Source: Otis tarda (lineage: Eukaryota > Chordata > Aves > Otidiformes > Otididae). From it: 64,000 nucleotides of DNA. Below, one piece after another: positions 22,701-36,049 of this stretch. The DNA lies in contig CM048553.1 in the NCBI GenBank assembly GCA_026413225.1, forward strand, positions 47,966,001 through 48,030,000, given 5' to 3'. The notes beneath the pieces are model-generated. The model did not search any database and was not told where the DNA came from. It saw only the letters and a program-made list of their open reading frames with translations. The position numbers and the translations under genes are program-made. The number at the start of each line of letters is the position of its first letter. Positions within the stretch are counted from its first letter, which is position 1.

Positions 22701-25440
22701 GACTGTGGGTGCAATGTACATTTATTGAGCTATCTCCATAGATAGTGGTCGCTTTTTCAGTTCAGCCTTAACTAGCTCCATGTAGTGGTGGAAATGAAGC
22801 AGCCAGTGTAAATAAATAGATTTTTTGTGCCTGCGGTTTAGATCACTTAAGCTGTCTTTTACAGCTGAGGTAGAGAATTAGGAACTGACTGTGGCAGAAA
22901 GTCTTACCAGCTGCTTGCACCGCAGTACACAGCCAGCTCCAGAGTAAGGATATCCACAGAGGACAGTGCCCAAGTAGTTGTATGAGTTTAGAGTCATACT
23001 TTGGTTTATAGCAGTGTAATTTTGCTGTAGAGCCAAGCTTTTAAAAATTAAATTGAATTTATTCCCAGATTTATATTGGTATTTAATACGCGTGCATGCA
23101 CATATTTATGTCCTATGAGGTGATCCTACAGCCATGTGGTAAGCTGCCAAAGCAGGTGCTAAATTGTACTTAATCTCACTTTCACCTTTGATCACCTCAG
23201 TCTTTGGCCTTGATTGCTTAAGAAGACTTTTCCTTGAGAACAACTTCTTCGTTGTGAATTCCCCTGGGATTACGTAGCTGGAAATCTCAACTCCAATGAG
23301 AACTATTTATCTATTTGTGAATGAGAACATGTATCTGAGATTTCATACCTCAGCCAATTTACTTTAAGCTTCTCCACATTGACCAACAGCAAAAATTTCC
23401 TTCTCGAACACAAAATTCTGCTTCTGCTCAAAGATCAACCAACCAGTCAATCAGTTAGTCTGCCAGCCGGTTTTGCTATATGTATGATATTCAGTCCCTC
23501 AAACAGTGTCAGTTGTAAGAAACAAATATCAATATATATCATTATAAGTGCTTGAAAAGAAGGCTTTCTGCTACTGGATGGCTGAGAAATCCTCCTTTCC
23601 GGAGGAATATAGCAAGTGTTTCCAACCGTGGCAGATTGGAAATACAAGACTTTAAAATCATGACACTGACTGACAGGACTGCTGTTTTAGGCAGTTGCTT
23701 AGACATTTTAAAATGCGCCATTTATATTTGTTTTCCCTCCTAGATCTCTGCTAAGGCAAATTAGCAGTGTAGGTAGAGGGATTAAGAAAACAGACGTTAA
23801 TAAAGTCTCAGAGTTAGGGTTTGTGTCTGGAAATCCTGTGGCATAAACAAGAGGCAGTGGTGTGGCACAGTAAATATCCAAGTGTCAGTCATGCCAGGGT
23901 GACTAATGTAACTCACTTGTGGCCTCATTAATCATGAGTGCAGCAGGCATCCCAAATTCATGTCAATAACGGCTTTATGCCACCCCAGCAAATAAAGAAT
24001 CCTCTATAGGTATCCTCAGGTAGAGTGAGAAACCCTGCTCCTTCGCTGCTGTAAACCACCTGAGCTCTGCTGAAGACTGATGAGCGATGACCGTTTGTCT
24101 TAGCTGAGCATCTGACCCACATTTGCTATTCATTATTACCATGTTATTTTTTAGGAGTCAGCAAAGTTCTTCTTGCGGCTCTGAACAAAGTGTTTGCCTT
24201 GTAATCTCACCAGGCTGGGGATGTCTCCAAATACTCTTTGGAACTTTATAAAAAACACAACCTCTGCCCCAGCAATAGAAAATAAATTGAAGATTTTTTT
24301 TTTCCCTCAGGTGAAACTGATACCATCTTTGGACACTGGTGATCCCTGAATAAGGGACTCTTACAAGTAATCCTGACAAACGCACTTGGTTAGATTGCAA
24401 AAGATGGTAATTAAAAAAGAAAATTAGGTAATTAGACTTCTAGGCTTCTTTAATAGGTCTTTGCTTCCCCTTCTTCCAAGCTGTGTGTGTGTAACATTTT
24501 GCTGCCCCCTCCCTGTCTCCACACCACAGTATTCCTTTGGGCTGAGGAAGAAGCATTGGTGTCAAACTGCTCACTCTGACTTCATTTCCCAGCATGCGGA
24601 GTTTTTCTTCCTGAGAGTGACACTGAGACTGCTGCTGATGTTTTGGTGTACTTTGCTCTGATTGCTGGGAAAAAGGCTGTGCGCACTTTCACAGCCACAG
24701 CATAGGAGTGGCTGTGCAGTCTGCCTGAGGAGATGACTGATCTGGTTGAAAAGTCATCACTATTTTTTAGGTAGGAGTAGTGTCCAGGTGGATTAGCTCC
24801 TGTCTCCAGGTGACCTCGCTGCCACACATGCCAGCAGAAGGGAGGCAACACAGACAGGCTAAGGGCAGGACCCTCCACCTGTTTTGGTGGCTGTCTGCAT
24901 GTACGTCAGCTCAGTCTAAGAGCTAAAATACACTACGAGGAGAAAGCGGTCATACAGATTTGACAAAATTTGGTCAATGCTTTGACTGAAGGCTGAAGAA
25001 ACTGACACCACAGTGCTTCTTAGACTTCCAAAAGTCCTGCTGGCATGGCAGCAGGTTGGACCATTCTGACATTTGGGTAAAAAAAACAAACAACCCACAA
25101 GCAGAGGAAAGGATCTTTCCTGTCTCAGTATCCTGCAGCAAAAATGGGCAAGAATATCCATTTCTCTCCTGTGTCTCCTCTAAGTATATCTTTATATATT
25201 TGCTTCAAAATTCAACTTTTCATCAAAAAGCTCATCATAGGGTGGTGCTAGTCAGGAGTCCTCCTCCTTGCTGCCCAATACCTCCATGTTGTGCTTGAAA
25301 AGCAGTCTGCCTTTCCAACTTATCTGTGCTCAGCCCGCTCCCTGGCCCCAGACAGTGAGCCGCAGTTCAGGTCAGCTGGGCTGGAGCTGGGCGGGATGCC
25401 TGCGGGGTCACGTCAGCCTCCCGGGCTGCATCGACTACGC
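19721..25440. other. Non-coding DNA, no gene seen
   Basis: About 5.7 kb of single-copy DNA. Frames reach 111 aa (20228-20563) and 109 aa (21052-21381) without known motifs. A stretch near 22855-22915 (TTTTACAGCTGAGGTAGAG...) may be a very decayed MIR tail but is too weak to call. A T run lies near 24295-24303. No RNA gene, CpG island or clear repeat was seen. Confidence 0.5.
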
Positions 25441-25445
25441 CTGCT

Positions 25446-25469
25446 GCAGCAGCAGTAGTAGTAGTAGTA
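25446..25469. repeat. (CAG)n(TAG)n microsatellite
   Basis: CAG triplets change into five TAG triplets, a compound trinucleotide repeat that could be polymorphic. The minus-strand frame through it gives a short tyrosine run within a 117-aa frame, which I regard as a by-product. Confidence 0.85.
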
Positions 25470-28400
25470 TTGCATCTGGATGAAACATGAGTTTTGGATT
25501 TCTTGGGGTGTTCTCAGGCCCAAGATAAAATGGCACGGCTGATGTTGCCTTTCAACGTGAGCCGCCGCACAGGGTGACAAAAGTGCAGCCGACGGGCCAC
25601 ATGTAGCTCTGGAGTGCATCTGGTGCCACTGCATGTGGTGCTTGGTGAAAACCCCCAGCAAGGCTGAAGTGTGGCAGCCAGATGTGCCCTTGCTTCCTCC
25701 CCTGCGCTCCGCGCTCCACCACAGGGCAGAAGGGAGGGCCAAAAGCAGCAGAGGAGACAGCGCCAAGCAACCCAGTTCTCCTCCCCACTGGGAAAAAGGA
25801 GCTGCCTAAAGGTAGCAAACTGGTGTTGCAATATTTTTTCCAAATCTCAGCATGTTTAAGGTGCCCTCAGGATGGTTGCGTATCCAGGTGATGACATTTG
25901 AATGCCTGTGGTTGGAAAGGTCAGATGTTTTCAGCTGAGGTTGATGGGCTGATCATACAGATGAGTAGAGACTGAACAAAGAAAGACCTGGACCAAAATT
26001 GAGTTTTCTAGGTGTTTAGTGAGGAGGCAAAGGGTGTTCCCTCTCCCGAGGGCAGAGGAGCTCATGGATGCGATTGCCAGTGGTGGGTACGTGGCAAAGT
26101 GTAAGCCCAGTTTGGGCAGGCTGGCACGTTGCGATGTGGAAGAGGATCAGCTTGCTAGCAAGCCTGCAGGTTGCATCCCAGGATGTGCAAGTGGCCAGTG
26201 AGGTGCCTGGTGGAGCAGTCACCCATGCACCTACCTGATGTGAAAGAGGTATCACTTTGCTTTCTGTGTGCATGCTTCCATCTGAAAGTGGAAGCCAGGA
26301 GAAAAAAAAAAAAAACAACAGGAAGGAGAAAAGGAGAAAGTGTTACAAGGTTTCTGGTTAGTGTGGCCCCATGCTGAATTTAAATCCATGGCGAAATATT
26401 CATCATGTGTGGGCAGTAATAGTTATATTATGCGTTAACAGGGAAGAGAGTATAAAAGGTAGTCTTGTACACCGTTGAAAACAGGCTGACATCCTTACTG
26501 ATGTTGTCTGTGGGTCCTGCATCCCTCAGGTGCTATTGGTCCACAGAAGCTGCAATGATTCCCATGGAGCTGTACTGAGTCCTTTGGAGCCAGGCCAATT
26601 CATACCAAGTTTTTCATAACACTCACGTAACTTGCAGATCTAAGGCTTCATTTATAATGAACCCACCTCATGAAAGGCAACGTATCAATGGTGATGGTTG
26701 TTCTTTTGGCTCCGAAGGCGAAGATTGCCTCGCTACTGGGGAAATTCATGGAGAGCTGCTCACACTTGCTGCACACCCTGGGCTGACACAGGGCAGAACC
26801 CCTTCACATCTCTGAAGCTACAGCAGATGCTCCTTGCTCTGGAGTTCATTCATGCTTTGCAGAAAGGCTCCTGATAATAGATTTTTGGTGCAATTATTGC
26901 AATTCCAGAGTATAACTCCATCTTGGTGGTTGATATGGTTCTTCCCCATGCCTCATAGTTGGGGAAAGATGGGGAGAAAGAGGAGAAATGCATGACAGGC
27001 TTCTCTATTTCAGGCCGTACCATGAATTTACATTGAGACAGGTTCCTCCTGATGGACCCCCAGCCATCAGGGGCTGAGCTAAATGACCATCCCTCCACTC
27101 TGCATCAGCCCTCTGCCTCAACAGTGGGCTGAAGGTCCTCGATTAAGGTCAGTGCATGGTCACAAGCACTCCCAAGGTTGAGTGCTGACACGGTGGTAAT
27201 TGGCAGCTCTCATCACGCTGGTCAAAAGTGAATTCTCCTTCACAGCCATTATCACCCAGGGGGAGGAAAAAGGGAAAAAACAACCCCAAACCTGGAGGCA
27301 GAGAATTAGAGTAAGCGCTGATGAGTTGGCAGATGCTGCCGGATCAATGGCCATATCATGGCAGGGAAAGCAGTGACAGCCCTCTCAGAGCCGTCAGTCA
27401 CTGTTGTTTTGGGTAACTGCCAGCAAACAGAGCGAGAGGAGAGATGGGGGAGGGAGGCACCAGCCCGCTGGGCCACTTTTAATTACTTCAGGTCACATCA
27501 GACAGGGAACTGCCCACCGTGACAGATCAGTCCCGCTCAGAGGGCTTGCACGCAACCTGGGGTAGCAATCAAGACGCAGCCCCTTTTATCCAGAAAAAAA
27601 AAAGAGACAACTCAAAGCGCTGCCACAGCCAAGCGACAGGCAGAAGCATATTGTGCACATCTATGCGTCCCCGTGCCACGCGGGGCTCCCCTGGGCTGGA
27701 GCAGTGAGGGGCATCTGTCTAACAGCGCGCGCAGCGGCTCTACACAACTTTCGGGCAAAAGGGAAGGTAGGGGAGACTCGGTGGTGTGATGGCTTCCCTG
27801 GACGGGAGCCAGAGCATTAGCACATCTGAGATAGGGCTCATGTGTCTCCATGTGGCTCAAGTTGTTTGCTGCAGCCTCTGGAAGGGGATCTCGCCATTGC
27901 CTCGCTACTTTTCTCCTTAGCTGCCACCCTCTTCGAAGTCTTCAGTGGGGCTTGTGGCAGCAAGATCCTTTCCTACAAGTGCTCTGCAAAGCCTAATTCA
28001 TGTGGGTTTTTTTGCACCAGCAGCAAAGTGTTGTAATAGGTGTGGTCGCAGCCTTTCTGTACTTTGCTGCCACCACAAATTCCTTAGAAGTTCTCTAAAA
28101 AAAAAAAAAAAGGAAAGGTGTATCACTACCGTATAAATATTTTTATGACTGAATTCATCACTGCCATATATGAAGCTCATATATGAGCCTTGCTTTCTTC
28201 ACACATTGCGATCTCCTGTTGGCTTCACTGGGAGATGCATTTGCATCTGGGTGGCAAGGTCAGGTTGTTAATTATGCAAACTCACCTGGTCCTGAGCTCA
28301 GCACAAATTCAAATGGACGTGCCCTGATGAAAAGATGTCCTGCGTTGCCCTTCTATAGATTTCAAAATACTAGTTTCCCCAGTGGAAACAGCATTTAGTG

Positions 28401-28700
28401 TTTCTAGAGGACTCTGATGATGTGTGGCTCCTCTTACTTTCTTCTCAGCGATGATCCTGGTGTCAGGGCTTCTGTCCCTGCCTCTGTGCTTCTCCTTCGG
28501 CAGAGTCGGTCTGATTGATTGTGGTGCTGCCCTGTTGACTGCATTAATGAGCCGATCCAGGTTTAAATAATAAAAGCAGGCAGGGTTGGTTTTACAGTGC
28601 AAACAATTTTTTTTCCCTAAAGATGATGCAGGGATGCAAAAAATCAAAGAGAAGACGGATAAAACCTGATTTAAACTGAAATCTGCCACCATAGTGTTAG
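25470..28700. other. Non-coding DNA, no gene seen
   Basis: Single-copy DNA. Overlapping frames of 60-117 aa on both strands at 25413-25891 reflect higher GC, not a recognised gene. A runs occur at about 26300-26313, 27593-27602 and 28097-28111. Scattered CpGs at 27500-27800 do not reach island density. Nothing else was noted. Confidence 0.5.
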
Positions 28701-28729
28701 ATTGAAGTGGAAGTCAAAATTAAACTGCT

Positions 28730-29070
28730 CATCAGCCACGCCAGTGCAGACTAGGAGAATGAGGCGTTGTTTCTGTTTCAAATCAAATGCGCGTATAGTC
28801 CAGGGGTGCCAGTTTAGCTTACATAAAGACGAAGCCTTCATTATAAATCTGAGAGGCCACTTTAATGAGCTGGTTTAATCTGACGTAGTCCGACCGATTG
28901 TGGGGAATTTGGCACAGGCACTGCCGCGCTGCCTGGGGGACCAGATCTGACGGCGTGCTGTACCCCCCGCGGCACCTGCACGTCCCTGGCTGCCAGCGTC
29001 TTGTGTGGGTGCGTGCCCCACAGTTGCTGCAAGGATGCCTGGATAGAGGGAGCTTCTCACTCGCCCCATT
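28730..29070. other. Moderately CpG-retaining stretch
   Basis: This part keeps more CpGs than its surroundings, for example ACGTAGTCCGACCG near 28885 and CCGCGGCACC near 28968. It mixes them with AT-rich words such as CATTATAAATC. It could be a conserved element or a small CpG-rich exon or promoter. The overlapping minus frame of 130 aa (28819-29211) is cysteine- and arginine-rich but matches no family I know. Confidence 0.25.
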
Positions 29071-30851
29071 TGACTTGGTGTTTTTCTCTGCTCTCTCCCT
29101 TCTCCACGTTTTCTCCAGCTGACTGACTCTGGCTAACAGCTTTGGATAGTGAGCTTTCGGGAGTGGGCATCTTATTCCCAAAACATAGCAGCTCCAAATT
29201 ACTACCAACAAGATATTCCTTCACCTGAGTGGAGGGTTTTTCCTCTTGAGATATTCGTAACAGTGTCTTCTTGTGCTACGCTGTCATTTAGGGGGAGAGC
29301 CTTTCTGCTATAAATACACTGATTCCCTCTTCCTCCAAACACCTTTTAACTACAAGGTTAAAGCACAGCATTCATATTCTTAGTCTCACGGGCCGGTGCA
29401 AAGAGAGTGATAGAAACAGAAGGAATTTTAGTGCCACCCTAGACTTCCCGTGTAACTTCTGGAAGGCTGTTGTAACAGTAGAGCTGATCAAATACTAAAT
29501 AATACTTTCTGCTAAAGATTGTTTTCAAATATTTGTTATTATTCCAAATGATGACTCTACTCAACAACAACTCATACTTTGTTTACTAATTTGTTTGCTA
29601 TTTGAATATCTACCTAAAGGGACTTTTCTTGCACAAATATCAGGCCGTTCTTTGTACCAAAGCCCCTGTTCACCTGCAAGCAAAAGTATTTGAGAAGAGG
29701 CAAGAAACACATGTTCCTCATTGTTTGCCAACTGATATTCTTCATCTGTTATTGCTATTACTGCTATTGCTATGGAGTGAGAAGGTTTTGGATAGCGTAC
29801 AATCACTGCACGTGTGACCTGGGTTAGAGCCATTCTGGCCTGTCAAGTGAGGTGATGCCGTGAATCGGGATCTATAATGCCTTATACAACCATACGAGAA
29901 GAAGGGTCTGCTCTGAAGATCTCCCAGATGAGAACTAACCTGCTTTTAGAGGTTCCAGCATCAGACAAGGGAAGACATTTGGTGGGAAGGATACTCAGTA
30001 GAGGAGGAAGAGCTGTACAAGCAATCACAGATACGAAGTTTAAAGTCAAATTTATAAGTCACAACCAGGAAAAAAAGTCCCTTAAAAATCAACAATTAGT
30101 ATAAGCAGCGCTGGGGGTAAAAGAGGCTTGGAGGAGGAGAGGAGATGGTGTATTGAGGGAGAAGGTCGGTGGATGGGAGGACACTCAGAAGGTGACTGGA
30201 GGCTTTCCAGTGGGATACAAATATTTTTCACTTGTGGGCTGAAGATTCACATAGGTACTGAAATCTGCAGGGTGGTCATTAGTTGTTGTCCCAGTTTCTG
30301 GTGGTAAATTTATACCACAAAAAAACCCCGAATATTTGTCCTCCTCCTTTCTCACAGTCTCTGACACATTCAGAGAGGAAGACAGGACAGAATTCATATT
30401 TTTCTCCTCTGCCACCTCTCCTGTTCACTCCAAGTGTCTGTCCAGGTTGGGGCAAAGATGCATTTCCAAGATGTGCATCTTGCTCCCCGCCAGGCGTGAG
30501 ACAGCCACTTGCAATCTTTGTGCTCTGAGCTGACAGAGCAGTAATATTTTTTCCAGGAGTGCTAAATTCTTTCTGAAACAATTTAAAACAATCAAGCAAA
30601 CGATTTCTTTTTGCTAAGCACTTACTGTATTAAACAGGCCCAGCGGCAACTTTTTAATGACAAATATTTCCTAAGGTTTCTGTTCATGCTTGGACACAGC
30701 GCATTATGCATACATCGGACCAAGCATAACAGCACCTGCTGCTGCTCCTGCTGCTACTAAAGAGAGAGCAACTAATCTCTTTAATTATTGGAGAAGAATT
30801 AAGGCTTTGATTTGTCTTATGGCAGAAACATAGGTATTTCCCCCCTGCAGC
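29071..30851. other. Non-coding DNA, no gene seen
   Basis: No convincing exon, repeat or RNA gene. Frames of 65-106 aa overlap on both strands near 30185-30599 without recognisable motifs. A short CTG-rich patch lies at about 30727-30756. Confidence 0.5.
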
Positions 30852-31020
30852 TTGAGGAGGAGATGCTCTTTGCCATCCCTGGAAAGGCCAGGCTGGATGA
30901 GGCTCTGAGCAACCTGATCTAGTGGGGGATGTCCCTGCTCCTTGCAGGGGAACTGGACTAGATGACCTTTGAAGGTCCCTTCCAACTCTAACCATTCTAT
31001 GATTCTATGATTCTATGATT
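30852..31020 (+). mobile_element. CR1 LINE 3' end with ATTCTATG tail
   Basis: Short plus-strand 5'-truncated CR1. It shows AGGCCAGGCTGGATGAGGCT, CTGAGCAACCTGATCTAG, GGATGTCCCTGCTCCTTGCA, GGACTAGATGACCTTTGAAG, GTCCCTTCCAACTCTAACC, then three units of the 8-bp tail ATTCTATG. It carries only the last codons of ORF2 and the 3' UTR. The intact repeated tail makes it one of the better preserved CR1 ends here. Confidence 0.97.
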
Positions 31021-32044
31021 CCTGTTCTGCTGCAAAAGGGGCTTAAACCATTGGGTGGGTGGCCCCCACCGGCAGCACCTGAAGGAAAAGCAGGGCTGTA
31101 TGGTCACCCACCCCTCCACTATCTATACCAGAGTTAACATGGGTGGGTTTTATTCCACACGGGCAGTGCTGTGTGTAAGGCAGAGGGGCCAGTTTGCTCC
31201 CTGGAGCTGTGGTAGAGGCAATTCGCTTGGGCCCTGTGGGCGATGGAGTGGGGTAGGCTGAGGGCAGGGTTGGGCTCTCTCTGGGAGCGAGGCGAACACA
31301 AATGGCAGCGGGATTGTCTGGGGGCTGTTTGGAGCCCACTCGTCTGCAGGCGTGCTGCACGTTCTGGGCGCTCCAGGGAACCACAGGATTGCCCGCGCGT
31401 CAGCTGTCTCTAGCGAAGAGATGGGCTTGTCATCAAGCCAGCACATCTGCTTCTTTTGCCTGGGAGGAAGAGGTGGTGAATTGGGAGTAGAAAATAATCA
31501 CGGGGTAATTGTCTTCTTGATGGGGATTTTGTAGCATGTTATTAAGAGGACTTTGCTGGACACATGCTGAAAAAGGGCAAAGGGAGTTGGAGGAGCTCCT
31601 GCAGGACAAGGGAGTGTCTGTTGCCAGTACCCCTCCAGTTAAAGCTGGACCAAACTGGGCCGTAGTGGTCTTCTCTCAAATGCTACCAGCATTTGGTGAG
31701 CCTCCTTTCCTAAACTCCCCTCCCAGTTCCCTTTTTATTCCCCTTCCAGACCTTTGCCTCCTTGTCAGTGTTAAAGCAAGAGGACTGCAGCCATGGAAAA
31801 GAGCAAAAAAGACCCTTTCCATCCTTTCAGCTCACCACTGCCCTCCCCTCCCTGCTTTCCTCCCCACAAAGGAGCCATAAGTATCCCTCTGTACCACAAA
31901 AAGGACCTGCCAAAGGGTCTAGGACAGAAAGGGTTAAACTCAGACGAGCAGTAGCTCCAACACAGTTAATCCATATAAAGCTCATGGATTTCTCTGCAGT
32001 GATCTTTGTGGATGTCATTTGCATTTTTTTCCTTTTGTGAAATC
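31021..32044. other. Non-coding DNA, no gene seen
   Basis: Somewhat GC-richer single-copy DNA with overlapping frames of 60-114 aa on both strands. None has a known domain and there is no CpG island, so I treat all as chance. Confidence 0.5.
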
Positions 32045-32720
32045 TTTTCTTCTTTCCTTTTACACTCGTATGCATGCAGAAATTAGCATATTGTACCGAG
32101 AGTGGGAGATGTAAGAAGCCGACCCCCTGCTGTTCAGCGGATTGTGCAATCTGCAGGCGGCATCAATTTTTCAGCAGTTTTCTCATTTCTCATTACAGTC
32201 AGGGCACCGCATAGCTCCCGATTCAACACAATCCCTAGTGGTCCTACAGACAAGCATATGGGCTGGCAAATATCCGTGCTGCTACTTTCATAGCATTAAT
32301 ATCCTTGTTTATGCTTCCGCTGTAATTAATCCTGGTATTAATATAGTTTGGGCTTAGCTTTGCTAATTATGTATGGGCTAGCAGGATAATTATGTCAGCA
32401 GACTCTGGAGCTACTACTTGACAGCAGTTTGCTAACCTTAGGAGCGGCGCATAAACACTTTGGCCGATCCTGCCTTGGAAACGAGGAAGGCGAAGAGACG
32501 AGGAGGAGGGCAGATATGGCGAATCGATGTCTGATAACTATAAATAGTGTTTTTAAAATAAGGAAATTTCACAAGCACAATAAAGTTGTCCTCGGGTATC
32601 AAACTCCGTGGTTGTCATAGTGATGTGTGCATTATTAAGAGGGTGTTGTTCACTCTGGCATCTAATCTTATAATGAGGACGGCTCATTATCGGCCTGACG
32701 AGAGTCCCTTTCCCCACTGA
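32045..32720. promoter_or_regulatory. Strongest enhancer-like block in the window
   Basis: Repeat-free DNA with a dense set of developmental factor words. TAATTAATCC at 32323-32332 combines a homeodomain TAATTA with an OTX/PITX-type TAATCC. TAATTA recurs at 32364-32369 and 32387-32392. A MEIS-type TGACAG lies at 32419-32424, a forkhead-type ATAAACA at 32451-32457, and a canonical MEF2 site CTATAAATAG at 32538-32547. CpGs persist among AT-rich words (AGCGGCGC, GGCGAATCGATG), unlike the CpG-poor surroundings, and no open frame spans the block. All of this fits a conserved developmental enhancer, but the motifs are short and conservation is untested. A non-coding exon is possible. Confidence 0.42.
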
Positions 32721-35700
32721 CCGCATCACAGCCTGGCAGGTGCTTGGGGCTGAGGAGAACTTTTTCCCTTGCTCCTTCTCTGCCCTCCATCATACCCCAC
32801 CCTGAAAAACCTCAGCAAGCCTTCGGCGTGGTGTAGAGCTAATGGATGGCCAGCGCTAGGCAAGCCATTTCCCGATTTTCCTCTGCTTTTGAGCACGCCT
32901 GTGACTTTAATGGGTACGAAAAATTACGCTCTGGCCACTTCAGAATCTTTGGTTCTCCCTGGCCCTCCTGTTCATTAGCATTGCAGATTGGGGAGTTTAA
33001 AATGAGCCATTGGTTTGCTTTTAGTTCTGCACCTGTTTCTGCCGCCTGACCATTCCCAGCAAATATCCTTCGGGGAGGGGGGGGGTGGTCAATGATGCCC
33101 CTTTGTGTCAGCGCATGGCTTAATGGAACTTCCTTTGCTTATCATTAGCCACTTTGCATTTTTATAGAGCGCTATTAGCCGGGATGCAGGCTTGCTTTTA
33201 ATTCCCTTCTGAGGTTTGTACACAGCGGTCGCATCCCTCCCCCACTCCCCAAACAATCCAGTTATCACAGTTTGTCACACAGGCGCGGGTGACCCACAAG
33301 CCACCTGCTCCGCTGGCGGGCCCGATCCTCCGGGATGGCAGCCAGGCATGGGAGTTCGAGTTTTGCCTCAGTGGGACCCTTTAAATGGCTTTAAAAATCA
33401 TATATCCACTTTTGTTGGCAAAACCAAAACCAGAACCCAAAATCTGCTGTGAAATTGCATTGTTTGAAGGTCTGGGATTTGAAATGTCTTCGAATAATTT
33501 TATTTTCACTTTCTTCCTCTTTTTTTTTCATAATTTTTTTTTTAGAAATAGGTTTATGTCTAGATGGGCAACCTGTGTATTGTTCCAGCCGAGTTAGGAT
33601 TAAAATGACCTTGGCGATGTAAGGATCTGATCAGCCAGGAAGTCTGAAAAGTGGAAGTTAACGGGAATGCTTCTGTCAGCCTCCTGTACAGGTGCGTGTG
33701 TAAGCATGAGGTCAGAATTAAGGATGTGATTAAATGTCATCTTCTTCAATTGGATTTATTATGTGCTGATGCATTTTCCTGAAATGGCTCCCAAATCTTA
33801 CCCAAAGACATGGGTGGAAGTATTCCCCATGTCTTCAGTTAATTTTGGAGCAGCCCCTTTGAGCTGTGCCATTAAACCTGCCTACCTTGGACTTTCCTTG
33901 TCTCAGCCCTCCCTGCATGGTTTCAGCCCCTTCCCAGCAGCTTCTGGCTCTCGGCAGACAGCAGCCCTAGGTCTGTTTCTTTAAGTTAAAGGGCCACTTG
34001 CTAAAACAAAGAAGCAGTCCTAACACCAGGAACTTCATCTCAGGTCTCCTTCCTCCCAGGCAGAGGTTGCAATTAGAGACCCTTTGCTCTTTGGCCCCAA
34101 GCCCTGAAGTTTTCTTTGCCCAGCAGCAGGGTTTTGGGAAGGGTAGAGCCCAGTCTGAGTGGCAAGCGTGCGGTCTCACAAGCGATATGGCACTGGGCTC
34201 ATGTACCCTAAGAGATGCTGGACTTGGGTGGTCCACCTACAGATTGCCGAGGGTGAGCTGTGATTTGTCAAAAGAAGAGGTAGTGCCGCTGTCTTCTCCA
34301 CTAAGCTTTATCGAGAGATCTCTTCTTATGGAGACTTCTGTATCTTTACAATATGCACCAGGGTTTCTCCACAGCTTTCTCCCAGTTTTATTTACTTTTT
34401 TCTTTTGGCCGTTGTATTTCAACTGAAAGTAGTGGGGTCCCTGCAGTAAGGGTTTCACACTGTATGTTCTCTTTGTCACACAAAAATTAAGCAGAATTTT
34501 GCATGTGACTAAAATAAGGGGCTGGAAGAGGCTATCAAAGTATAGCTAGAAGGCCCTGGATTCCTCCACCACTCCACAGGAGGAAACCTCCTGTCCCAAA
34601 GCAGTAATCTCCAAGGAAAATCTATGTCTTTGTATTTTTAGACTCTGCAGGGAATTTGGATAGACCGTGGAACTGTACGAGCCTTTTACCTTTCCAACAA
34701 ATCCCAAATTTCCAAATCTTGAGATCCAGATTGTCTGAAAGTTATGTGTTGTTTACACGCTGGACATTCCTCTCAGTTCTGCATCATTTGAAGGCTAGGA
34801 GTCGGTAGCAGGGAGCAAAATAAGATAAATGTTTTAAATATGTGTGATTAGTAAATGGATTGACATTTTGTTTTCTATTTCAAAAGGCTTTTTCTACTGG
34901 GAAATTAGTCTCTACTCATAGCGTTGTGATAATCCGCTTATAGTCCAGTTCATCAATATCTTAAGTACCCACAAGCTTTTCCTCTACAACAAAGTAACTT
35001 TGTCCTTTATGTACTGGTTGTCAACCATCTCAAGTAAGCCACCTAGCAGAATATAAGTGAATTTTAGCCAGCTGTGTATACTTTAATAGGATACACTAAA
35101 TAATGCTATCACTAATTATATTTTCCAGTTACCAGGAGCTTGTTAGACCCCTCCGAGAACAACTACATTGCTCTCTACCCTCAGGACCTTGCAAGCCAAT
35201 ACCAGATGCTGTAGGGAAAGAGAAGGGCATGGAGGAACCAGGGCTTCTGCATGGGAACGTGGCTGCTCAGCAAAGGTCCATTGGCAGAATGGAGAGGTAA
35301 CAGATGGACAGAATAAGCAACAAGCATTTTTTGTTAGCTTACGCGTGATAAGCTACACCAGTCAGTAAACTTGGTCCTTTTGGATTCCCTGGAATAGCGG
35401 AACAAGTCCTCAGCTTTGCATGCTGGTAATTCATCGACTACAGAAACAGCTCATGGGACTACAGCCACAGATTGCTGTGGCAGTCCTAAGTGTAAGTGGT
35501 TTTACCAAAGTTTTGGGTGGAAATGAGGAAGATGGATCTACCAGTAAGTAAAACACAACCTGATGCCCAGAGAGTGCCTCAACTGCTGATAGGCAGAAGC
35601 TGAGAGAGGATATCAAGGAAAGATCTTTGTATACAAATCCCATTTCTGTTCTTTCTAAATATCTACTTCTGACCACTGTCAGAGAGAGGTTACAGGGCTA

Positions 35701-36049
35701 GACAAGTCCTTGGTTTGATTCAATGTGGCCTTTCTTAATCCATTTTAGGGTGTACTGTTGCATATCTGGTGCTTCTGGCTTTGCAGCATTCCCTCTGCTG
35801 CAGGTAGTATTGCAGACTCCTGGGCAGAGATCAAGGCCCTCACTCTCCATCTCTGTGAGTCCAGGTGATGAAAATTCATTTAATCCCCCACGGGGGCAGA
35901 ATTACTAATGCAGAATGCCACTAAGAGCTTGCCCTGTTCCTCTGGGGTCTTGAAAAGGGAATCCTAGCAAACTCGTGTAGATATTAGCTTGTTTTCCATC
36001 ACTGCCCTGGGTTACCGCAACGGAGACACAGGGGAGCAGAAACATAAAT
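32721..36049. other. Non-coding DNA, no gene seen
   Basis: Single-copy DNA. A smaller stretch at about 33085-33240 (GCATGGCTTAATGGAAC, CATTAGCCACTTTGC, AGAGCGCTATTAGCCG) has the same CpG-retaining texture as the block before it and may be part of the same element. A G run lies at about 33071-33085 and T runs at about 33523-33544. The 142-aa plus frame at 33998-34426 has no recognised domain. Confidence 0.5.

Noticed and set aside
22855-22915. Possible MIR tail (TTTTACAGCTGAGGTAGAG)
   Set aside because: Only the first block resembles MIR; the following blocks do not align in order.
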